In this document: positions 34,428-44,962 of the stretch, one piece after another
How positions within the stretch are numbered: position 1 is the first letter of the stretch
Layout: each line of letters starts with the position of its first letter
Assembly: GCA_001599915.1 (NCBI GenBank)
Contig: BCIG01000010.1
Coordinates: 372,001 to 436,000 of the forward strand
Origin: Symbiotaphrina buchneri
Lineage: Eukaryota; Ascomycota; Symbiotaphrinales; Symbiotaphrinaceae
Length of the DNA stretch: 64,000 nt
Direction: 5' to 3'
Notes under the pieces: model-generated
What the model was told of the DNA's origin: nothing
The model's input: only the letters and a program-made list of their open reading frames with translations
The model's database searches: none
Program-made: the position numbers and the translations under genes

Positions 34428-35922
34428 ATGGACGACAAGAAGCCATCTTCCACGGTGACGACGAGAACCATGGATGCCAAGTACTTTATCGAGGAGGAGT
34501 ACGATTTCACGGACAGTGCCTCTTGGCTCCAGAGAGCGTTGAGAGATCCTGCCGCCAGTCGTTCAACCACCTATCTAGCTATCCAACTGAAGACGGATGA
34601 TAAGACTTCGTTGGCTGCGTATGAACCACTGCCTTACATCGATTACTCTCAGATCAACACTCTACTCGCCTTTGTTGGCACGCATCTACCTCTCAAGATG
34701 ATCAAGCGTTTTGACTATCTCGTTGCTGCTCGCCAGTACTACTACGTTGCTCAACGTGAGGTTCAAGCCAAGCTTCACAATCTCGCTGATGCACTCGGGT
34801 ACCAATACCAGTTGGATACGATTCTCCTCGATACCCTGAACAATCGTGCCATGCCCGATGAAGAAAAGTACATCGAACTCGACAAGATCGAAAACAAGAG
34901 GCTCAAGAGCTTGAAGAATTTGATCAGGCTTGACGGCAGGCTGACCCTCGAGGAGCTTGAACGTGACAGAGTGTCCCTCGAGTTCAGTGCTATGAAGATG
35001 TACTACATGAAGAAGGACTTTGGAAACCTGGTCATGATAGCAAACTTGCTCACGGACTACCGCAAGGCGCTTGACCGAGGTAAGCTAAATGTTCTGCATA
35101 TAAAAAGCTGACCGAGGCTAATGGGCTATGGGATGAATAGGGGAGCACACGACTCTGAACTTCGCTCCGCTTGTTGAAAAATGGGAAGCCGAATCTGACA
35201 CGTCCTTCTCTGGAGAAAACCTAGAAGCAGCCGCGAGTGATAGTGACGATACTTCCGGATCAAGCAAGACAGCCCAGCCCGCCCCAATCAACAAGGCCAG
35301 AGATGTTGGCGGACCTAGAAAGCCGTCTGCCGATAGCGAGATCTGCACGCCTACCGCACGAGCTGCTGCTCCTCGCGTCTCGCGCGTCCGCTTCACTGAC
35401 ATATGCCCACCGCCCGAGCCTCCTCGTAAGAAGCTCTGCACGCCGCAGGCAAAGAGCGAGGTTGCCAAGCAGGCTGCAGACCCTACCTCCACGCCGGCAA
35501 ATGCCAACCCAGGTCACAAGCAAGACGAGGACACCGAGATGGGCGAAACCATTGTCGTCACGCCCACGACCGACGGTTCCGCCTCTAGCTCCCGCGCCGT
35601 TGGTGGCTCGGGCACTGTGACGGGAAGTCTTCCTCCGCGTGCGAGGCGCACTCTGGTTCAATCTCAAGCTCGCCCTCAGGCATGCCGTGCTCCGCGCCAG
35701 ACGAACCGTGGCACTACGACCGCTCCTCGCCCCCGCCAGACCTCTGGACGTGCTCCTCGTGCTCCTCGTGCTCCCCGTGCTCCCCGTGCTCCCCGTGCTC
35801 GCCGCGAGACTGGATATATCCGCCCGCGTCGCACGCCCGCCGCTGCTGTGGGTGAGCCTAAGGCTGCCAAGCCAAAGGACCGCCGCGTGAGTGACCTGTC
35901 GACTCGCTCTGCGGCATCGTAA
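34428..35922 (+). CDS. Uncharacterised protein with helical N-terminus and Pro/Arg-rich tail
   Basis: Predicted 477 residues; exons 34428..35079 and 35141..35922, phases consistent. I do not recognise a named family. Residues about 15-220 look folded and mostly helical (YFIEEEYDFTDSASWLQRAL, IKRFDYLVAARQYYYVAQRE, LDKIENKRLKSLKNLIRLDG, FSAMKMYYMKKDFGNLVMIA). The rest looks disordered: an acidic/Ser part (NLEAAASDSDDTSGSS), a KKLCTP element following PPPEPPR, and a basic region with an Ala-Pro-Arg tandem repeat (GRAPRAPRAPRAPRAPRARR). The basic tail and the VRFTDICPPPEPPRKKL segment suggest a nuclear or nucleic-acid-linked protein, but this is inference. The start is the first ATG after a pyrimidine-rich promoter; another ATG lies 14 codons on. 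Confidence 0.75.
35748..35808 (+). repeat. Nine-nt minisatellite coding for Ala-Pro-Arg repeats
   Basis: About six tandem copies of a nine-nt unit (cgtgctcct, then cgtgctccc) within the second exon of the Pro/Arg-rich gene, each coding for Arg-Ala-Pro. The repeat keeps the frame, so copy number could vary without breaking the protein. Confidence 0.8.
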
Positions 35923-36439
35923 AGGGCGTCTGTGAATCCATCAATCGATATGTCATGTTGAAGAAGCTGAGGTTGGAAGTCTGGGCTGAAGTGGCAGGGA
36001 GAATTTGTGCATGGAGACGAGGGATTTGGTTGCTGTTATGGAGGTGGAGGAAGGTGCATGGTGATCATGGGTGACGACGATTGATTGATGGTTCTGGATA
36101 CTCGACGATGATACCCAGACATGGCAGGTGGATGTGTAACCCTGGCCCAGGCAAGGTGTTGACGCTGGAGAAAGTGGATGACGATGATGGCTTTCAGTAA
36201 CCGAAGATGGATTTCTGTTTACCGCTGCAGCAGGCGCGGGTTCTTCTCATAGTCGTCCACTCGACGATACCAGAGAATACAAAAAAGCTTTGCTTTTCCT
36301 AAGGAGTGCCAGAAGTGATATGATATGCCCCGTAATTAAAATCCCGTTATTTCCCCACCACACTGCCCACATTATGCATTACTTTCCCAACCAACCCACC
36401 CGCCGTTCCTTTACCAATTCCCTCTCCTCCACTCTCTCA
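35923..36439. other. Convergent intergenic region before the beta-galactosidase stop
   Basis: About 0.52 kb between two gene ends facing each other. Contains 3' flanks only; nothing else seen. Confidence 0.5.
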
Positions 36440-39400
36440 TTAATACGCGCCCGGCCTAGCCGTCCACGCCGGCTGCGGACTCAACTCGATGGGCCCATAT
36501 CCGGACTGAATGACGCCCGTCGCATTCAGCTGGAAGCCGCCGAGCTTGGCGCCCGAGGCATCGAGCGCCCACAGCGAGAGCGCGACGTAGTTGGTGCCCT
36601 GGTAGTTCAGGATGCCCTCTGGGACGGGGTAGGAGGTTTGAGGACCGATGTTGGAGACTATGTTTTGCAGAAGAAAGGCGGGGTTAGTGGGTGATTCGGT
36701 TTTATGACTGGCTGAGGAGAGAGCTGGGATGGGGAGAGAGGGACGAGGAGGAGAGGAGGTGGAGGAGGGGAAGGGGAAGAAAGGACGAACCGTATTTGCC
36801 GAACTGGTAGCCGTTGACATAGAGCTGGCTGCGAAACGGCACGGCAGAGGAGTTTGTAAAGACGAACGAGAGCGGGATGTCATAGCCCGCAGGGAGGTCG
36901 AGATCGAAACTCGCTCTGGAAGCACGTGTAGTCAGCTCTCAGCTCTTTCTCTCTGGATCACCAGTACCATGGAAGAAAAGCCGGAAAGGGCCAAAGGCTT
37001 ACGTATAAAAAGCGACTCCAGCTGTACTAAGCCCCGTCAGAGGACTGCCGGAGGGAAAGCTCTGCGTGGGAGGAGCGGGCAAGTGCCAACCCTGGCGCTC
37101 GGCGTACATGCCGCCCTCGTTCAGCGGGCCGCGCGTGCGGTCGACGTAGTTCTCCCCACCTAGGTTGCCCGTCATCTTCCAGGTGACGTCTATCAGCGGG
37201 TGGCCCGACAGCGAGTAGTCCAGGATGCCACGGGGGTTTTTCATCTGTGTTCTGGGGTTAGATATATGCTCAAGATAAGGTAGGTATGGACAACGGTTGC
37301 AGTGAGCTGTTAAGGTAGGAGGGAGGGGAACACACCTCGTCGCTGCCAACGGTGTAATCCTCGTCATAGCCCATGTCGTCGATCAGCACGGTGATGACGT
37401 ACGGCTCGTTGGCAGTCAGGCCGGCCAGCGTGAAGTTCTGCGTATAGTTCGACGTGGCGTCGATACCGGGCCAGGACCCGAGGAACGTGCTGTTGAGCCA
37501 GACGGATGCCCCGTAGGCGGTTCCGCCTTGTGTATGCACAGACAAGCTCGTCTCCTGGCCATTCGCGGTGAAGTGGCCTCGGTACACGAAGCTGCCGGTA
37601 TTGTACCCGTAGTCGCTGCTGTACAGACTTGTCGGCGTCGTCAGGTTCCGCGCGGGATTGTTGGTCGTCGGGTTGGAGCAGACGGTCCAGGCTGAGTCGT
37701 CGTAGGAAGGCTGGATCTCGGGCAAGCTGTCTCCTACTTTCCAATCGAGCGAGCTGAGCACGGGAAGAGCGACGGTCGGGCAGTCGTATTCCAGTGTGCC
37801 GGTGATCACGCCGGAATTATCGGTCTGGCAAGAGACAGCCGCTCCATTGAATGACAGAGTTGTGACATTTGACGGTGCCCCGATAACCTCGACTGGCGCC
37901 GTAGCGTTGAGATCGCCGGTCAAGAGCAAGGTAGACCCCTGTATCTGCGCCGTTCGAAGCAGATATCCAGCTTTTACTATCACGGACTCAGGATTGGCGG
38001 TGCTGAAATTGCCAGTGCCGCTAGCAGGAAGGTCAAGAACCCAGTAATCGTAGGCGGAATTCCGATCTGGGCCGTCTTAGAAGCCATGAGCAGAAATGTG
38101 TAACATTTAACTCACCCAGTATGTAGATATACAGGTCTCCAATTTGTACGACGCTTCTGGTCGAGCTCGTCTGCCAGTGCAGTATTGCAAGGCCATTGCT
38201 GCTTTGAAGAGTAACCCCACTGCCTTCTATGATAGTAGGCTGAGCGGTGGTATTTACAGCAAGTTCATGGGTTTCGCCAGGCCCTCCATAGACTACCAGA
38301 ACGGTCTTTGACGAGTAGGCTTTCCTGCTCTACTGTTAGACTCGCTTCACGTTGAGCGCTCCAACGAGTGGACATACCAGGTAAAGATCTCTGCGCTCGA
38401 ATAGAGCAGATTATACGAACCAACAGGGTAATCAGTCACATGGATCTTCGAGTCGCGCCCGTTCAAGCTCAGCGTTCCGCCCAGCTGCGGAATCGAGATG
38501 GTGCCTGCACTAGTAGGAAGCTTCAAGCTGTAGCTGGTTGAGGACAATGTACTATAGTTGGAATGCCGGATGACCCAGAGGGAGGTTGTGTTTGTGCTCA
38601 ACTGCGTCACGGTGATCTGGGGAGTGCTGGTGAAGCTTGAGTTGGTGAAGTTATGGACCGTGGCTGTCAGGTATGCTGGTGACACCTTTAGGAAATTGAC
38701 TTCCAATTTGAGCTCACTGTACTTTTCACGGGTCACCAGACGGTCCTCGGTGATGGGTGCACCGTACTATATGCCTGTTAGGAGTATGCACAGTGAACAG
38801 GGTGGGGGTTGAACGAACATCGTAGCTTGTATAGCCACCAGGGTGGCCGAGGTTTCCCCAGTTCGTCCCACCGTAGATCTGGATCTAGTCAGCTTCAAGG
38901 CTGTGGCTGAGTTACTACGCTGCTCACCATATAGATGTTGAAGATCTTTACTCCGAAGCTGAAGTCATTCTTGTAAAAGACCCGCTCAAACTCGTTGTTC
39001 AACAGCACACTGCACTGTTGGAAGCCAAGTCCACCCCACGGGTCAAAAGAACCACCTTGAAACTAGAAAAGAATCAATGTGAGAATGGTGACATGAGGAC
39101 GGATTTTGTTATACCTCATCAATGCTGTATGGTGTCGTAGGACTCTGCTCTTCGTGTAGAGTGTGCCAAGTCGTGGGTAGAGCATTGTTTGGCCATGTAT
39201 ACGGATTTGCGCAATCGAAACCGAGTGGATATCTGTTCCATGTTAGACCGCGAGTTCCTTGCAGCACCTTGGGTAAATGCAGCAGACCCATCATGCCCAT
39301 AAATATCCACCTGCCCTTCTCCCGTGCCTGGAGCGTTATGTCCTGAAGGGGACGCGTCGTTTGAGATAAAGGGGACCACGATTCCCGCTTGACGATACTG

Positions 39401-40321
39401 GTCCTCGACCTCCTGCATATAAGTTGGATCAGGGAAGTATACGCCGGACTCAGCATTTGTGTATTCACTAGAAGCGTGTGAGATAAATGCAAAAGCTGCG
39501 GGTCGGGTACCCCTACTTCTCCGGTTGCAGCAAGATCACAGGGCCACCATTCGTTATTTGTGCTTTTGCTATAATAGGTCCAATCCCGCCGTCAACGTAA
39601 CTGTCTTTGCATGAGCATACCATCCGATAGACTTGTCAGGGAATTTTACCCGGCTGTGGCATTCATATAATCCGGAGCCGGTGTCCGGAGCTTGCCTTGG
39701 ATCCGTTGAAGCCATCCCGGAAATCCTCCACCGGACGATTCCGCATTGATATAAGGGCCAGGACGCTATGCCGGTCAAGCTTTGCAAGAACAAACTGACA
39801 GAGACACAACCTACGGCTATAAGATAGATTCCAGCTTCGCTCGCAGCCTCGAAGAATGGAACGAAATCGAACACTCCTTCCGCAGAGAAGTTCCCTTGCT
39901 TGCCCTCTAGCAGTGCCCAATCCACGTAGAAAGAGACGGCGTTTAGACCTAGCGCTTTGACTTTCTGGAAGATGTCGAGCCAGAGCCCAGGAACAGGAAG
40001 CCTACTCCGGCGTCAGTTCCAGACCAGCATAAAAAGGGGTAGAGAAATGGAAACCTGTAAGGGTGGAATTCTCCGCTCAATATCAGGAGGCGCTCGCCGT
40101 TGATGAAGAGGGAATTTGCATCCCATGTCACCTAAATTAGATCAGGCCTGGTTAGTAAAAGAATTATTCACCGGGCTCAAAGCACCAACAATGTTCTGCA
40201 AAAGCTGTTGTCGCTTCTCATCCTTGATTCTAATGCGCGATCCGCCAGGGGCTCCTTGGACGCCCGCAGAAGCCAGTAGGCAGGTAACCAGCCAGACACC
40301 GAGATTTTTGAAGGACACCAT
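36440..40321 (-). CDS. lacA: Secreted GH35 beta-galactosidase, LacA type
   Basis: Predicted 1006 residues in 15 exons (reading order: 40172..40321, 40055..40131, 39815..40001, 39650..39765, 39517..39600, 39288..39467, 39115..39232, 38928..39062, 38819..38878, 38766..38378, 38324..38116, 38066..37336, 37244..37003, 36915..36791, 36657..36440; sum 3021). Cleaves terminal beta-galactose from hemicellulose and pectin side chains outside the cell. Signal peptide [23 protein letters not shown]. Catalytic domain: [49 protein letters not shown], acid/base Glu in LLQPENEY (codon for Asn split by an intron), nucleophile Glu in [16 protein letters not shown], then [20 protein letters not shown]. Downstream beta-galactosidase domains 2-5 follow ([71 protein letters not shown]). 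Length equals that of Aspergillus LacA. Intron 1 (40 nt) and the GTCTGC donor of intron 6 are the weakest calls. Confidence 0.95.
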
Positions 40322-40410
40322 CTTTCGTACCAGGCCGTGGTGTGCCTGACTGAATTGTGCCTGGCAAGGATAGGGCCACACCGAGAAATGTACCTGGCAT
40401 GGCCCATGGC

Positions 40411-40417
40411 TTTAATA
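40411..40417 (-). promoter_or_regulatory. TATA-like element of lacA
   Basis: TATTAAA on the minus strand, 90 nt before the lacA start codon. Called from position and composition only. Confidence 0.35.
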
Positions 40418-40442
40418 CTTGCCCTCGGCATCGAGGATCACC

Positions 40443-40448
40443 GGCTAA
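40443..40448 (+). promoter_or_regulatory. GGCTAA site, possible XlnR/Xyr1 element upstream of lacA
   Basis: GGCTAA, 122 nt before the lacA start, with a CCAAT box five nt further on (40453-40457). GGCTAR is the core recognised by the hemicellulase activator XlnR in aspergilli, where lacA is a known target. A six-base motif can arise by chance, so this is suggestive only. Confidence 0.35.
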
Positions 40449-41650
40449 TAAGGCCAATTGACTCCGCATTATCGTTCACGAATTAGATCGTATGTCTGAC
40501 GTCGGCGCGCGCGGGGGTCCAAAGTAATCCGTGCTCTGGCAACTGTGGGCCAAAAGCAGGAGGGGTTTGACCCGGCAAGAGTCCATGTCATAGCGTGACA
40601 GTTACGAAATGCGGGGATCGACCTGTCTCCGCTCGTTCAAAAAATGCCATCCACTGAAATGCCTCAATTGGGAACCCACAACCCCCACGCGGAATCCCCG
40701 CAACGGCTGAAAGATGGCACGGCTTGAAGTTGGCGTTTTTGGCTGCGGTGGTGGGGTTAGTGGCTTGCGGCAGGTATTTCATCCGGAGCCGGGCCCTGTC
40801 GATCACGCAAATGCGCTCCAATGGGAGTCATGTATTTGAACCGATCCTGGTCGCCATGATTGGAGGCAGTAAATCAGTCGAACCTGCGGGGTGTGCTGGG
40901 ACCATGTGATCTTTGAAGTTTGAGATCCCCTCGTACGACCTAAGATACCTTTCTTGTAGTGATAGTTGCTTCCTAGGGCAGGCTATTGTTTGTTTCACGG
41001 TGCTATTCAGCACAACAGGATTTATATGAAGTGTTGGGAATGTCCCGCCTCGGCATGTTTATCATCTTCAAGGAGGAGGTACCACAGTCATCTCACGAGC
41101 TTTTGAGAAATGCTGGTCTGAACAATTCATAAAGGCAGGAGCTATCCAAGTGATTATGAAGAGCATCAGCCCGAGATGGAGACATCAGACTTTGGGAACA
41201 AAGCCTCGAAGCTCGTATCTGCTTGCTATCATCATTCCATGCACACGGAATTTCAGCAGGAATCGATCCTCAATAAGTTCTCAACATCTCTGAGAATTCC
41301 GCATGGCCCTCAAAGACAGAAACAAAAGGTCCATCAAACGAACATCTGTTGATTTCGCCGTTCAAATAAAGACAGTCAACCCTTCCTTGGCTGAAGCAAT
41401 GATCTGAGGGAAGATGCAGCGAAATGGAGTCGGCCCATTCATGAGCCAGAACGGTGCAGAGAAAAGAAGGCAGATCTAGTAAAAGGATGAGTCGATCAGG
41501 TATCACGGAATGCAATGACGAAGCAGAGATGAACGCACCAGCCAGTATGTCAAAGTAGGTCTCTGGAAAGGCTGCTCTACCCCTGACCTGCCCCAGATTT
41601 CAGCTTTTAAGCTAGGAGAGTTGTCCCTTTGACGGCCTTCAACTAGAAGA

Positions 41651-42488
41651 TCACACTAGTTCGTTGTCGGGGACATATCGAGGGATGGCTACCATGTGGT
41701 AGCTGTCAATCACGATGCATCCCTGTGGACAGCGACAGCGATATGATGCATTTGGAATGCCTGATACGATGCTGTCGGCAGTTTGTTTCCCGGGGAACCA
41801 TGTGTGCAGGAAGTCCAGTTGCAATCCCTGCTCTTTGCCGAGATGTTTAAAAATCATGACAACTGCGCGTCTTAGCAGAGACGCTCTAGGTGACCAGGTT
41901 CCCGATTTTGGTATGACTAGTCCGCAGAACACTAAGGTTATTTGCAGGTGAGAGGCATGTTCCCGTAGATGGCGCAATATCTATTGTTCTTGTGAGGAAG
42001 TCACCTTTATGGAGCAGACTTGAATGATTAGTGAGGATATGACTGACCTTGATTATCTTGTCTTTCGTCGTATCCAAGCTCCCAGGTCTGCATGAACCTT
42101 CATCCAAATCGAGCAAAACAGGGACTGCCAACCAACCAAAAGCGATCTCGACCTGTCGAAGGAAACCGCCGGTACGATCTCCAATCTGGCTGAGAAAGCG
42201 TTGGGGGTAGCTCCACACGCCATCATGTAGGAAATCGAGTATGAATCTATTTCCTCCAAGGAGGAGTTCAACACACTCATCATAGATCTGTCGCGAAACA
42301 ATGAGCATAGCTAGATGACTGCACTTCCCCCGAGCCGAGAGACCAGAAATGCCTCGGAATCTACAGGGGATCTCATATGCACGACCTTGCGGTACGTAGA
42401 GCTTGTAAATTTCACGGCGAACCTCCGGCGGAAGTTGCATGAAGGGAAAGCTTGTTGTGCCAGGCGTGACCGAGGCTTTGTTGGTCAT
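41651..42488 (-). CDS. 2EXR-domain protein, copy 1
   Basis: Predicted 256-residue protein; exons 42048..42488 and 41651..41980, both in phase, intron 67 nt ending AATAG. The N-terminal 2EXR domain (related to F-box-like modules, function unknown) is clear: FMQLPPEVRREIYKLYVPQG, then LAMLIVSRQIYDECVELLLG and NRFILDFLHDGVW. The C-terminal part has HLREHASHLQITLVFCGLVI, FKHLGKEQGLQLDFLHTWFP. This is a large lineage-expanded fungal family; members occur as many diverged copies. The gene is divergent from the dienelactone-hydrolase-like gene and tandem with lacA (same strand, 1.3 kb). A second copy lies at 56418-57275. If the domain acts like an F-box, it could recruit targets for ubiquitylation, but this is not shown. 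Confidence 0.85.
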
Positions 42489-43417
42489 AGTGTCAATCGT
42501 AGTAGACAGAGATGGATCTCGAATGGCTGGCAGTGGACCAGTTATGAAGAGCTTGAAGGTAGATCTGCCAGCATGCGAGGCCAGGATCGACAGAAATCCC
42601 GGTTCTTGAGATGCAAGAGGTCAAGGTCAAGTGCTGTATCAGATGCTGGATGAGCAATGAAGGTGTCATGAGAGTCAAGCGGGTTTTGAGTGAGTGAATG
42701 TCACATTGAGCTGGTGAATGTTTGAAACTGCTTTAGATTACCTTGCCGAGGCACTGATGGAGTCAATGGCTCGCTTGACCTGTGTCCTTCACCAGGGCCT
42801 GTGTTATTCAGATACTCATGACGTCGCTTTGGGAGACATGCTCTCAGGGAAAGAACAGAACCCTTTTTGCTTCGTACTAGGCACGTCCATTCCAAATAAT
42901 GCTGGAATTTACGGCCACAAGAGGACCATACCTTATATTTACCTGGTACTGACTAAAACCGTACCTTACACAAGAGGGTGAAAATTTTCATGGGCAGGGG
43001 CCGAATAAAAGCAACGGGGATTCCATGCGGTGATGGGCGCATTTCCTCCGTCGTGCCCCAGAACGGGCACAGTGCGCATGCACAAGCATTGCACAAGGCG
43101 TTATGCAGGCACTACGGCCAAACCATTCCACCGATACGTGCATAACGTCGTGCAAACAAGCAAGTTGAGCGTCGGATTTACGACCGGGACGCCTACCAAG
43201 CCGGGCACCATCCCTCATTGAGCCAAGCCTTCTCCGCTTGCTCCTCTGCTGCGTCCTCGAACTGTCTGTGCGGCACAGGCTTATCATTGCCATATAAACC
43301 CAGAGACCTTCCCGCTGACAACCCTCCATCTTCGTTGTTCCCTCTGATCTGCCACACTCACACTCTCTTTCGCCCTCAAAACAACTCCCTCAATCAATCT
43401 TCCATCAATCCCTCACA
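42489..43417. other. Divergent promoter region, 2EXR copy 1 and dienelactone-hydrolase-like gene
   Basis: About 0.93 kb between two genes reading away from each other. No gene or RNA recognised apart from the TATA element near 43293. Confidence 0.5.
43293..43298 (+). promoter_or_regulatory. TATA box of the dienelactone-hydrolase-like gene
   Basis: TATAAA, 125 nt before the ATG at 43418, followed by a C/T-rich leader. Position and sequence fit a core promoter. Confidence 0.5.
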
Positions 43418-44352
43418 ATGGTCTGCCGCGCCTGCGTCACAGGCCACCTGCACAGCGGCACGCCCAAAGGCACTGTGACGAAGCTGCACGGGCTAGATGT
43501 CTACATCGCCTCTCCTCCGGCAGGCACACAGCCCAAGGGAATCGTGGTGTACATCCCCGACGCCTTCGGATGGGAGATCCCCAACAACCGCCTGCTGGCC
43601 GACGCGTACGCCGAGAAGGGCCCCTTCACCGTGTACCTGCCGGACTTCATGGCCGGCAAGAGCTGCCCGATCGAGGTCATGCACGCGCTGGAGACTATGG
43701 GCGAGCCTGTGAGCATCTTCAGGAAGCTGTATGCTACCCGACTGCTTCCCCTCTTCTGTTCTTATCCTGCTGCGTGCCTGGCTAACCATCTTTCTCGCAA
43801 CCAACCAGAGCCCTCGTCCCCGGCCTCCTCTGGAACTTCCTGCCCTTCATGATCAGCAACCGCCTCTCGATAACCCTGCCACGGGTAACCTCCTTCCTGA
43901 CCTCCCTATGCACCGACCCAGCCACATCCTCCTCCAAGATCGGCGTCGCCGGCTTCTGCTGGGGCGGGAAGCACGTTGTCCTCCTCTGCTCAGGCAGCCA
44001 CACCGTACCCGACAGCACCCCACCACGCCCGCTCATCGACGCCGGCTTCACCGCACACCCCAGCCAGCTCAGCATCCCGGCCGACGTGCAGGCCGTGCGC
44101 CTCCCGCTCAGCATCGCTATTGGTGATGACGATATGGCCATGCGCATCGAGGCCGTTAGACAGGCGGAGGCCGCGCTGAGGCAGCTTGAGGAGAAACAGC
44201 CGGAGATGAAGGGGAAGTGGGAGGTGAGGATCTATGAGGGCGCGAAGCATGGGTTTAGTACGCGCGCGGATGAAGGTGATGAGAAGGCGTGTGAGCGGGC
44301 GAATGAGGCCGGGAAGCAGGCTGTGGAATGGTTCCAGAAATGGCTTGCTTAG
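43418..44352 (+). CDS. Dienelactone-hydrolase family protein
   Basis: Predicted 284-residue alpha/beta hydrolase; exons 43418..43728 and 43809..44352 (intron 80 nt). Start MVCRACVTGHLHSGTPKGTV is typical of fungal family members. The core strand IVVYIPDAFGWEIPNNRLLA carries the conserved glycine region; the nucleophile is Cys in GVAGFCWGGKH; the acidic member is probably in LSIAIGDDDMAM, and the His in YEGAKHGFSTR completes the triad. In bacteria such enzymes open dienelactones in chlorocatechol breakdown; the fungal paralogues have diverse or unknown substrates. No signal peptide. Family assignment is safe, substrate is not. Confidence 0.9.
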
Positions 44353-44962
44353 GAGAAGGAATGTGAGATGTAGGGGCAACGGTGGAGCTGGTTCTGTATG
44401 CTGTTGCTTTTGCTATTGTTGCTTTTCCTGATCTGATTAATTCGTCGATACCACGAGAGGACAATCAAATATTCTTTTCACTTTCATCGAGCTCTTATGA
44501 CCCGCGCCCCCATACGGCACGGCATGCCACTCACTGTGACTCACTGGCACTAACTCACACCACAGTCATGAAACTCTGTCTGACATTTTCCACAAGAAGA
44601 CGTTCCTAAGGTACCTGCGGTATCTATCCATTGGTGATGGTGCAAGCGCCATGTAAGGCGTGAGCCCAAGGGTTGGTCACAACTCCACCCCGGCTCCGAT
44701 CCATCCAACGGACAAGATAGACCAACCTCCCGCCTTCCTTCCGTCCCATCCATCCCGGTAGATTCCTTCCACCTTCAGAAAAACACCAGGGAGTATTCAA
44801 ACAACAACGAAGAAAAAAAGAAAATACTCGAACAATTAAACAGGCGCTGGGGTATTGCGCGTCGAAACCACGTATCATGAAAAAATGGAAAAGGAACAGC
44901 CCGGCAAACCCAGAGGTCAGCCCCACGCACAACGAACGATGACCAGGCCCGCCGCCGCCTTC
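44353..44962. other. Convergent intergenic region, dienelactone-hydrolase-like and DOCK genes
   Basis: About 0.61 kb with the 3' flanks of two facing genes. An A-rich segment lies near 44810-44840. No gene seen. Confidence 0.5.

Larger units (their letters stand above)
40322..41650. other. Intergenic region, beta-galactosidase promoter side
   Basis: About 1.33 kb holding the upstream region of lacA (reading leftward) and the 3' flank of the 2EXR gene. An 81-codon minus frame at 41270-41515 (CSFDGPFVSVFEGHAEF near its end) could be a remnant or an extra exon but has no support. Candidate promoter elements are given separately. Confidence 0.45.

Noticed and set aside
35676-35870. Minus-strand frame with Gly-Ala-Arg repeats
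   Set aside because: Reverse reading of the Ala-Pro-Arg minisatellite; not an independent gene.
41270-41515. 81-codon minus-strand frame downstream of 2EXR copy 1
   Set aside because: Could be an extra exon or remnant, but no splice junction or family support; left in the intergenic note.
43482-43804. Several overlapping frames in the first exon of the dienelactone-hydrolase-like gene
   Set aside because: High-GC codon use opens all frames; only the annotated one carries the family motifs and splices in phase.
28212-44352. A secondary-metabolite gene cluster (SDR, amidase, hydrolase, transcription-factor-like gene)
   Set aside because: No polyketide, peptide or terpene synthase, no P450 or transporter set, and housekeeping genes such as eS8 lie between.
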